A stretch of DNA of 64,000 nucleotides. It comes from Isoetes taiwanensis. Lineage: Eukaryota > Streptophyta > Lycopodiopsida > Isoetales > Isoetaceae. The notes under the pieces are model-generated. The model was given only the letters and a program-made list of their open reading frames with translations. It did no database searches and was not told the DNA's origin. This document shows, in pieces, positions 56,100 through 64,000 of the stretch. Within the stretch, counting starts at the first letter, position 1, and the number at the start of each line of letters is the position of its first letter. Position numbers and translations under genes: made by a program. Location: assembly GCA_021234155.1 (NCBI GenBank), contig JAJEKV010000114.1, forward strand, positions 1,760,224 through 1,824,223. The letters run 5' to 3'.

Positions 56100-56790
56100 T
56101 AAATAACCGGGAAAATTTTGTTAATATAAAGAAATTTTTGTGTAAATAAAGTGTCAAACCTTGTTTAAATAGGTCAAGATATCGATCCCTAGCTTTTTGT
56201 TTTAATTAAATTGGAGTTTTGAGCAAAATTGAGACGATGTCTCACACGCCGCCGCGGGACAGATTTCTACATTCTAGAACGGGTCAAGCTTAACGGTGAG
56301 ACCATGCCCAAAAATGCCCAAAACAAACTCAAATCGACCAAGTAAGGTGAATTCTGCCTAACTTTCGATGAGTTTAGTGGAATTACAGTCTTAGATCACC
56401 TAAATCGGAAAGTAATCCTAGCCCAATTAGGGACCTATGCCTCATCGTGTGACAGACATTTCTACATTTTAGAAATCTGGTCGAGCAACGGTGAGACCCC
56501 CGCATTCATTTCATCACCAAATGATCTCCAAATTGCAATAATAGGTTCAAGATCCCCTAGCATGCTCAAACTCTAGAAATATACTAAACTTGCAATTGCA
56601 TCACTTAATAGGTTAGAATTGCCTAATCTCAAGAAGTTCTAAGTCACCCAAAAATTAGGGTTTTCCCTTTCTATAAATAAGTTCCCCATTTCTCAATGGG
56701 TACCCTCGCAAATTTGCTCCCCCCCGCTTAGGGCGATCTTTCAGCCCCTCGGCTTACAAGATCCGCTTGATACCCCTTCCTTGCTAGATC
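56100..56790 (+). mobile_element. LTR-like promoter block with hairpins (family X, copy 2)
   Basis: It has the same plan as 43385-43930: an AT-rich start with AAAGAAATTTTTGTG, two GTCTCAC/GTGAGAC hairpins (56239-56302 and about 56440-56497), a TATA box TCTATAAATAAG near 56669 and AGGGCGATCTTTC near 56728. Divergence from copy 1 is strong outside these landmarks. It could be the 3' LTR of the short element to its left, the 5' LTR of the gypsy element to its right, or both. Confidence 0.5.
56239..56302 (+). repeat. GC-rich hairpin repeat, copies in block 2
   Basis: GTCTCACACGCCGCCGCGG, then the core TTTCTACATTCTAGAA and AACGGTGAGAC form a hairpin like that at 43702. A weaker copy follows at about 56440-56497 (GTGTGACAGACATTTCTACA to ACGGTGAGACC). 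Confidence 0.7.
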
Positions 56791-56791
56791 A

Positions 56792-58320
56792 ATGGCTAAT
56801 GCTGATTTCTATGGTACAGCATTAGTGCCCATGCATCGAGGCGGATGTCAACGACATCTTCCAAGTCTTTGTGAAAGAAATCGACATCCAAGCTACGGTG
56901 AATGCAACCCCAAAGATATAGGTAAGGTGTGCTAGCTTTAATTTCAAAGTTAGGTGGGACTCTCCCTTGTCCAAGTCCCCCTTGCATATTGTGTTTTTCA
57001 CCGCCCCTTCCTTCAAGCAGCCTTGGGCGATGTCCCCAACATCGCCAAATACTTGACTAACAAGGCAGACTACTACCCGACATATTGGTCCCCGACAGCA
57101 ACGGACCAAGTACTTCTTACATCACAAGCTCTAGCCATCTTCTTTATCCCACCAGCTACCAGAACCCGATGGGGGCAACTCCCTATCCCTCGATGGAGGT
57201 AGACCCCATAGCCGAGCAGAGGGGAAGAGCAAATGTCACTGGGCAGTGATCAACAAGAACAGAAGCAAGAGAGGAGGAAGAAGAGTCGGACGAATAAGGA
57301 TACACTCCGGAGCTCGACTCTGGACGGAAGAACGGCCAAGGAGAGCAGAGTCATCAATTTCGAAGCGCAGCCAGGACGGTATCGAAGTTGTTCCCCAATT
57401 GGGCTGTGGGCATCAGCAAGCCTAGCCCCTATCATCATCGACCGGAGAGGAGTATCTACTCCTCAAAATGACATCCGTAACCTCCCCGGTGTAGGGAGAG
57501 GGAGCTCAGGTTGACTTAACCACTTCACCTGCGGCAAGGCAGACACCGGACGACTTCATCGTCCGGGAGCATCGAACTTCCCCCCAAGTGAGGGAGTCCG
57601 ACACCTACACGGGAGGAGACGACCTCCGAGCATCCGTGCCTACAAAAAGATAAGGCAATTGATGGACGAAAGGAGTCTGCCAACGAGGAGGAGTTCCTCG
57701 CCTCCAAGAGCAGATGGGGATCCGTGGAAGACCACGGTATCCTAATGCCGGGTCCTTCAATATCACCCTTTGCCAAAAAGGAGAAGGAATCGACCTCAGA
57801 GGCTCGACCGCACAATTGAAGACTACAGGAGCTCAATCACCGTAGAGGTCGACGAACGCCGGCTGCACAGAAATCGAGGCCAAACAAGCGAAACTTCGCC
57901 ACACACAACGACAGGTCAGCCAGTACTACTTACCACCACCGGATGGGGGAGAATAGCGGTAATTCACCGCAGTTCAGCCCCGTGCAGGCGAAGAAGGAGT
58001 GTTTATGCCGATGGCACTTTCGTGCTTCGGCAGGCATGCTCGAATAGCACCAAATGTCGACTATGTTTGCCTTAGTCAAGAGGGCAATGGCACTTGACCT
58101 CTTCGACTTCGCCATCCCCCACCGACGCCGGGGAGATTAGCATGCTGATCATGCCCTTACATCCCAATCGCTAGGTAGAAGACCCGTGAGAGCCATCCGG
58201 GAGGCTCGCCACCAGTATCATCGAACTTGGGTCACCTCGGTAGGGACGCCCAAGTTAAGAAGTTTCTTGAAGACAACCCGCCTTACCGGGCGATTTCAAG
58301 ACTAGCTAGACTCTTGATCC
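56792..58320 (+). pseudogene. Gag-like leader region, poorly preserved
   Basis: From ATG 56792 a frame begins MANADFYGTALVPMHR and, after one frame change, continues ADVNDIFQVFVKEIDIQ to a stop that overlaps a possible donor TAG|GTAAGG at about 56920. Downstream frames (57233-57514, 57770-58075) are charged and of low complexity. No knuckle or capsid block is recognised, so gag identity is inferred from position between an LTR-like block and pol. It could also be a spliced host-like exon. Confidence 0.3.
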
Positions 58321-58640
58321 CTTTAGACTTTTGTATCTAAAATATTATATGATATATAAATACAATTCTCACAGACTTTAAATGTTTTGTTGATGTATTT
58401 TGGCCCCACAATTATACCAACAAACATAAACAATGCAAGAAAACAAATGGAACTAACCATATAGCCATTAATCACTTGTGGATGCAAAATTAGAGGGCTG
58501 TTGCTGGGGAACAACAAACCGCGAGACCTTATAGAAGAGCAAAAAACGCCTGCACTACCCCCGGCGGAACCTATTTGAAGATAGGGAACCCATGACCCCA
58601 GAGCAGAGATAGCCCGATGAGGACGGATCCGAGCAGATAA
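58320..58640. other. AT-rich insertion-like segment
   Basis: This stretch is much more AT-rich than its surroundings (for example ATATTATATGATATATAAATAC near 58340). It has no plausible frame and separates two gag-like regions. A small insertion is possible. Confidence 0.35.
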
Positions 58641-58649
58641 AGGCATTAT

Positions 58650-59430
58650 CGTCCGTGTGTGCTGTGGAGTGGGTTCGGTGGGCAATGCTCGCCTGCCGCA
58701 AGCATCAGCTCTGAGGGAAGGAAGGACAAGAAGAGGAGCAAGAGAAGGAGATCCCCAACCGAATCTTCCCGACTAAGTTCGACTCGACCGACTGAGGAAG
58801 AGGAAGAGCGTGCCTCGTGGAACCAACGTAGGGAAGGCAGAGGAACACCCCTGAGGGACGACAAAGAGATACCGTGGCCTCCGACTACCGTAAGAAGGTA
58901 GATTCCGCGACCGGCAAATGTATGGAAGGCCCGAATCGAACAAATCGTGGGAGAACAGCGTCGCTTGGAAGCGAGGCATGGCTCGGACGAAATGAGCGAA
59001 GTACCGGAAATGCTTATGGCATGAAGGATAAGGACAAAGGCAGAGTTGCAACAGCCAACCTGAAAGGAGCCGGATTTGGTGGAAGGGTTATGCAAAGGCA
59101 CACGGCTTAAGGTGGATGCCAGTGTTCGTAAAGTTTGCTAAAGCCTTCAAGCCATTACGCTCCAAGGGAACATAAGTCCAAAGATGATGCAAAGAAGCTT
59201 TACGTTGGCAAAGAAGCAACAAATCAGTTCAAAATATACGAGGAATTCATGAGGCTAAGGTCAGATGTGCCGGGTTGGGAGAGAAGCATGCGTGAAAAGC
59301 TATATCGAGGGGTGAATGAGGAGATCCGCAAGCTTGTGAGAGCAATAAACCCTTGGACAAGATCGGGCGTAATCCAAGGCTATAAGTTTGCGGGGGTCGA
59401 CCTCTAATAGCGGGCACAAGCAGCAGATTT
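58650..59430 (+). pseudogene. Gag of the chromodomain gypsy element
   Basis: A Lys/Arg/Glu/Ser-rich stretch (58659-59110) precedes a helix-rich block at 59135-59407 containing KIYEEFMRLRSDVPGWERSM, KLYRGVNEEIRKLVRAINPW. Chromovirus gag proteins have, near their end, FxxLxQ..S/DV..Y...F..L and L.GL...I...V.. blocks of this kind. Zinc knuckles follow only as a degraded CFQPGH near 59660. Confidence 0.5.
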
Positions 59431-59595
59431 CCGTGAGAAAAGGCAAGGCGACAGAAGCTATAGCCCCTGTGGCGCCCAGTCCAGTGTCCAACTAGAACCC
59501 AATATGGTGGGAACCAGGGAAGCAAAGCAGAGAAGAAGCAGTGTCCTTCAAGGACAAGCAGAGAAGTCAAACTACTCCAAAGCAGTGCAATCCTT

Positions 59596-60476
59596 TTGCA
59601 AGCCGATGCCCAAGGAAAGAGGCAGGAGTGCATAGAAAGCAATTGGCTTGTGTGCTTCCAGCCGGGCCATAGGACAGCAAAACCCCCCTCGGCCATGAGT
59701 GCAGCCCTAGCGGAGTTGGGAGATTGGGACATCCTGTCGGACGACGACGGCGAAGAGGCCCGCGACTACATTCAGGGTGAGTGTCACATCTTTGCCGCAA
59801 TAGATACAGAGCAAGCCGAGAGCCAGTATAAGGTAATTTCCACAGTAGGGAAGGCTAAAGCTAAGTCCTTCATAGTCTTGATAGACTCAGGAAGTAGCCA
59901 TAACTTTGCATCCCCCAGAATGGTTCAGATGTTGAAGTTGAAGCCGCTAAAGTCAAAACCAAGACCCGTTGTTTTAGCAAGTGGTGCAAGTAAGCGCGAC
60001 GGCGGGTAAGAGAATTAACTCGACATCGACTTGCCGTGGATTAATATCCGATGGGAGCAGAAGTAATGGGCATTGGAAAGTATGACTTGATCATAGGAAT
60101 GGAGTACCTTAAAAGCGGGGCCATTATCGATCGTGGAAAGCGGAAGGTGACCTTCCCAACGCCGGCCAGCAAGATCATTGAGATAACAGGTAAAGAAGTT
60201 GTTCCCATCATGCAGTGCATGTCTTCTAAACGGCTGTTCAAGTGCATCAAGAGTGAGCAAGTGGCATACATCTTCAAGCTTGAGATTAGTGAGCCGGAAT
60301 CAGAAGGAAGCAAAGAAGACAACGCCACGCCAGTTGCCGGGCAAGTATCTCAAATAATCACGGAGTTCCATGATCTCTTTCGTGATGAGATCAAGCAGCT
60401 CCCTCCTTATAGGGGAGTCGAAAGCGTGATAGCACTCAACCGTGAACAAAGCCAACAAGCAAGGCTCCATATAGAA
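59596..60476 (+). pseudogene. Aspartic protease and linker to reverse transcriptase
   Basis: After CFQPGH (a broken CCHC knuckle) and an acidic linker (SDDDGEEARD), the frame reads FIVLIDSGSSHNFASPRMV with the catalytic Asp at 59884-59886. This is the typical chromovirus protease site D-S-G-S-S-H-N-F. A frameshift near 60015 separates the next piece (60051-60479), where KYDLIIGMEYLKS matches the xYDxILGMDWL block and VAGQVSQIITEFHDLFRDEI matches the region before polymerase. The active-site residues themselves are intact. Confidence 0.85.
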
Positions 60477-60479
60477 TGA

Positions 60480-61020
60480 CAACGCAGGAGTTGTCGGAGC
60501 TGAAGAAGCAGCTAGGGAGCTGCTCGACCTAGGTTTCATTAGACCTAGTGTCTCCGCCGCTTGGGCGCCCATTATTTTTGTCAAGAAGAAGGATGGATCC
60601 TTGAGGATGTGCATAGACTATAGACGCTTGAATAAGCACACCATTAAGAACAAGTATGCGCCCCAAGATCGTACGACTTGATGGATCAGCTCCAAGGTGC
60701 AAAGATCTTCTCCAAAATCGACTTTAAGGTCAGGTTATCATCGATCGTGATAAAGGAAGAAGACATCCATAAGACCGCCTTCAAACGCGCATGGGCATTA
60801 TGAGTTCACAAGAATGCCTTCGCTTATCAAATGCCCCCGCAACGCTCATGAGGCTCATGAACGATATCTTCGTGGAGTTCCCCGACACCTTTGTGATTGT
60901 TTTCTTTGACGACATTTTGGTGTATAGCAGATCCTTTTGAAGAGCACGCATAACACTTGAGAAGGGTGCTAGAAAAGTTGAAGAGGCACCCTGCCAGGTA
61001 CGCCAAGTTGTCGGCGTCAA
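60480..61020 (+). pseudogene. Reverse transcriptase
   Basis: [40 protein letters not shown] (60571-60640) and [11 protein letters not shown] (60896-60928) are the standard chromovirus motifs, the last containing the catalytic DD of the YxDD box (here FFDD). Between them frameshifts and stops occur every 50-100 bases, so the SKIDLRSGYHQ and FGLxNAPATF blocks are only recognisable in pieces (STLRSGYH, then HEFTRMPS..KCPRNA). It would synthesise DNA from the element RNA if intact. Confidence 0.88.
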
Positions 61021-61249
61021 TACCGCAACGTAAAAGGTGGAGTATCTAGGTCATGTGATCTCGCCAGAAGGCATCTCAACAGACCCGCCAAGATTGAAGC
61101 CGCCATTCAGCGGGTCGGCACCAAGAATGTGCATGAAGTCGAAGTTTCTCCGCCCAGTGGTACTCACTGTGAAGTTCAGAAGAACTTTGCTAAGATAGCA
61201 GCCCCGCTAACGCACTGACGAGGGCGTAGAAGGTGAAAGATTGGGTAGA

Positions 61250-61720
61250 GCATTGGCACAAGAAAGCCCAAAGGGGTTCGAATTGTTGAAGGAAGCTTTA
61301 ACAACAAGCCGCCTTTAACCCCACCGGACCCGGAGAAAGATAAGCTTGTAGCATCGATGCGAAAGTAAGATAGCTACAGTGCGCTTATGCAAGAAGAGCG
61401 CGGTGGTAGCGTATGATTCCGTGAAGATGAACGACGCCAGACGCCGCTACCCAACGATCGATCGAGTTGCTTTATTGTCGGGCATTAAGAATATGGAGGC
61501 ATTATCTCTTGGGAAGGAAGTTCCAATTGGATACCGACCATCGAGCCTCCAATATGTATTCACGCAAACCACACCTTAACTGGCGCGCCGGAGATGGATG
61601 GAGTTCCTCAAGAATATGACTTTTGATATAGTCTACAAGCCGGGGAAGCTCAATGTGGTAGCAGATGCTTTCAAGGCATCCCCCGACAACTAGAGTGCAT
61701 TGCAATGTAATTTCGACGCT
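61250..61720 (+). pseudogene. RNase H domain
   Basis: GFELLKEALTT near 61275 starts the connection. ARRRYPTIDRVALLSGIKN near 61436 corresponds to AExxYPxxDxELLAVVxAL, and SLQYVFTQ near 61547 to SLxYIFTQ. The piece PQEYDF..IVYKPGKLNVVADA lies across a frame change near 61600-61665, matching the QEYDFDIxYxPGKxNVVADALSR end. Order and spacing are right; the reading frame is broken at least three times. Confidence 0.8.
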
Positions 61721-61929
61721 CTCCAAATGACTTTGGTAAAAGGATTGAAGAGTCCTTGCCAACGGATGTGGATTTCAGGGAAGTATGGGCAAGCCTTTCG
61801 AAGGAGGCCAGAACAGATAAAGAGCGGGAGGCCTTCAAGCATTATAAGAAGGAAGGCAACCTGTTATACCATAAGAACAAGTTGTGCGTGCCGAATCATC
61901 GGTGTAAGGAAGTTGATCCTCCATGACAC

Positions 61930-62580
61930 GCACAACATGCCCCAATAGCCGGCCATGCGATTCATGAAAACATATTTCAAAGTACGCAAGCAGCTATTAT
62001 TGGCCGTGAATGAAGAAGCAGGTAGCTCGCTACATCAAGGAATGCCGCCTATGTCCGCCAGACAAAGGCGGAGCAACCGAGTCGGGCATTAGAGCCATTA
62101 GCGGTGCAAACGCTAAGTGGGAGGTAATCAACATGGATTTTATCACAGGACTCCCAAGAACAGCGAGAGGCAAGGATGCCTTGATGGTAGTGGTCGACAA
62201 ATTGTCGAAGATGGCACATTTTGTGCCTTGCAGAACCACAGATACAGCCATGGATACGGCAAAGCTCTTCACCAAAGAGATCTTCAGGCTTCATGGCATG
62301 CCAAGGAGATCATCTCCATGTGGATCCGGTTCATGAGCCTTTGGCAAGACCTCTTTATGACGATCCGCACGGCTATCCATGAGCACGCATATCATCCTCG
62401 ACGGATGGCCAGACGGAGCGGACCAACAGGATTTTAGAGGACATGCTACGAAACTATGTCTGGAATAAGCAAAGTATGTGGGAAGAATTTATTCACTTGG
62501 TGGAGTTTGCATACAATAGCACCAAGCAGGAATCATCCCAAATGTCGCCGTTTATGATCAATTACCGCTATCGCTTTTAA
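61930..62580 (+). pseudogene. Integrase
   Basis: YIKECRLCPPDKGG near 62035 gives the CC half of the HHCC zinc finger. INMDFITGLPRTARGKDALM (62126-62185) holds the first catalytic Asp, and LSKMAHFVPCR follows. The second Asp block is damaged: where SDRDPRFMS is expected the sequence gives SMWIRFMS. TDGQTERTNRILEDMLRNYV (62401-62460) contains the catalytic Glu at 62416-62418. FAYNSTKQESSQMSPF near 62510 matches FAYNxSxHxSxGxSPF. The lost Asp, or an indel there, makes this copy inactive. Confidence 0.88.
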
Positions 62581-62810
62581 CTCCGCACACTTGGCACAAC
62601 CCCCGTGTCAAAAGTGGAAGTTTCGCAGCGAGATGTTGGCGATATGCAGCAGCTTCGTGAGAGGAAGTTCGTGGCTATCCGCTAGCAGCAAGAAGTCGCC
62701 AAAAGAGCATCGCCGACAAGCATCGAACGCAAGAGAGTTCAAAGTTGAGATGATGTTTGGCCCAAGATTAAGGTGAAGCAGCGAAGCTCAGATCGGCAAT
62801 TGCAAGAAGC

Positions 62811-63218
62811 TTGCTCCAAGGTGGGCGGACCTTTCGTAATAGTCGAGAAACTAGGCAATCAAGCCTACAAGCTAGACTTTGCCAAAGACACCTAAAAATT
62901 CATAAGGTCTTCCACGGAGTTTGTCGAAGAAGCATACCCCAAATCCGCATCGGTCTTGATTCCGCCAACGCTGTTGGAAATGACGGAGATAAAGCCGGAA
63001 ATAGTTCCGCATTGATTCTTGATAAAGCTTTCAAGAAAACCAGGAGATCAGAATTCCCAAAGTATTTGGTCAAGTGGAAACACTTACCGCTGGAAGACGC
63101 CACGCGGGTACTTAAGAAAGATTTAGTAAAGCAAAGACCCACGCTTTATGGAGCAATGGGACGGCAAGGTCATCTCCCAAGAACGGAAATCGCCTGCATG
63201 TCGATTTGTGTAGGTTAA
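62811..63218 (+). pseudogene. Integrase C-terminal end with chromodomain
   Basis: Frames across this region read KLGNQAYKLDLP, LKIHKVFH, then ILDKAFKKTRRSEFPKYLVK and WKHLPLEDAT (about 63012-63100). This is the group II chromodomain found at the integrase C-terminus of plant chromoviruses (YLVKWKGLPxxEATWE). Chromodomains are thought to guide integration to particular chromatin. Aromatic residues of the methyl-lysine cage are reduced, as in other group II domains. The stop is at 63216-63218. Confidence 0.85.
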
Positions 63219-63224
63219 TTCTTG

Positions 63225-64000
63225 TATAGTTAAGATTAATCCACGATGCCACCTACGCTTAGTATGGGTCGCATGCTTGTCACCGATGATGGGACCACTA
63301 CGGGTGATCTCTAGGGCGTGGTGTAATGTCAATGTAGGCATGACCGCTTTCCGCTATGAAAGTGGAAGGTAGATTAGAAAGTCTACTGTCCCACTGGAAG
63401 TAGACGACCTCGAGAAAGGAGGTTATTGAGGAATGCATTGATAGGAAAAGCACCTTTAGCCCCATATATGCTTTGATAGGGAGGAATCTATCCTTTACCC
63501 CCCACGGTGAAGGATATCCTCCACGTTGGGCAACTAGAGGTGTAGGCATGAGCGGCATATAGGCATGTAGGCCGCCTCCGCGCCATAATGGAAGATTCAC
63601 CCTCTTCCTACGGGGAGATTAGCCATGCATCCATGTAGATAGGTGGGTGGTCACCATATAACCAAAAAATTTTAATTAATAATTAAATGGTACTAACGTA
63701 GTGTCGACCTGCAGCCAAAGAGAGCGCCCGAGGGGGCAAGGAGGTCGAAGTTACGAAGACTTGCAACACAAATTTTGTTGGAATGTGTTGCAAGGAATCA
63801 AGGGTACCTCTAACGCTAATTTTAAATTTTGATAAACTTAATAGTAATGTTAAGGGAATGTTGAGTAACTGCTTAGTAATGTTGTGAATTGATAAGTTAT
63901 TTTATAATATAATAATGTGATAAAAGTATTACCTTAAGGTAATCGTAATAAATGTATAAGTATTATAGTAGTATATCGCATGCATCGGGTTGATTGCAAG
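63225..64000. other. Region after the gypsy element, possible 3' LTR start
   Basis: The 3' LTR of the chromodomain element should start here. A purine/GT-rich GGGCGTGGTG before TGTAATGTC near 63320 is a candidate junction, but I could not match the following bases to either family X block or the long LTR at 41.6 kb. From 63660 the DNA is AT-rich, with frequent TAGTAATGTT and AATAATGTG words. No gene is visible up to the window end. Confidence 0.35.

Overview
The window reads as nuclear DNA of a land plant with a repeat-rich genome. I see no bacterial gene layout, ribosome binding sites or operons. Instead there are plant-type LTR retrotransposons (copia, a Tat/Athila-like gypsy element, a chromodomain gypsy element), a Helitron, a tRNA-derived SINE-like sequence, a large terminal-inverted-repeat (TIR) DNA transposon, and isolated exon-like blocks with GT/AG borders. 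The transposase relatives I recall come from seed-free plants and some animals, so a fern, moss, liverwort or lycophyte is my weak guess. No complete, intact host gene was found. Almost every coding relic is cut by frameshifts or stops.

Layout. 1-9.8 kb: AT-rich DNA without a convincing gene, except a reverse-transcriptase scrap near 4.5 kb. 9.86-13.4 kb (+): a decayed gene whose 3' part looks like an N6-adenine DNA methyltransferase. 14.3-15.4 kb (-): two exon-like blocks of an unidentified gene. 20.1-23.3 kb (-): a Helitron with its N-terminal domain and Pif1 helicase but no visible Rep nuclease, and a SINE-like sequence in the gap. 25.9-28.1 kb: an AT-rich element with 19-bp inverted ends holding a cluster of the palindrome GGTATAAATTTATACC.

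28.3-41.6 kb: a copia element whose 5' LTR appears to be split by a 12.0-kb DNA transposon (28506-40523). The transposon has 26-bp perfect TIRs, an AAA target duplication, a leftward transposase gene (about 40.2-37.0 kb), a rightward accessory gene (about 28.8-32.0 kb) and several arrays of a TGTGGTG/CACCACA motif. The copia reading frame is cut at 41632 by a long LTR of a gypsy-type element (41632-43307) that keeps a tRNA-Met-like primer site.

43.4-64 kb: two diverged LTR-like blocks of one family (about 43.4-43.9 and 56.1-56.8 kb), each with two GC-rich hairpins and a TATA box. Between them lies a complete but decayed Tat/Athila-like element on the minus strand (44299-55248) with both LTRs, primer site, polypurine tract, gag, pol and an extra ORF after integrase. 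A plus-strand chromodomain gypsy element (about 57-63.2 kb) follows.

How the parts relate: the region is a nest. The DNA transposon sits in copia, copia is truncated by the long LTR, and the Athila-like element sits inside the hairpin-LTR family. The most novel object is the 12-kb TIR transposon with its motif arrays, foldback repeats and two gene blocks. Family names rest on motifs read by eye; no database search was run.
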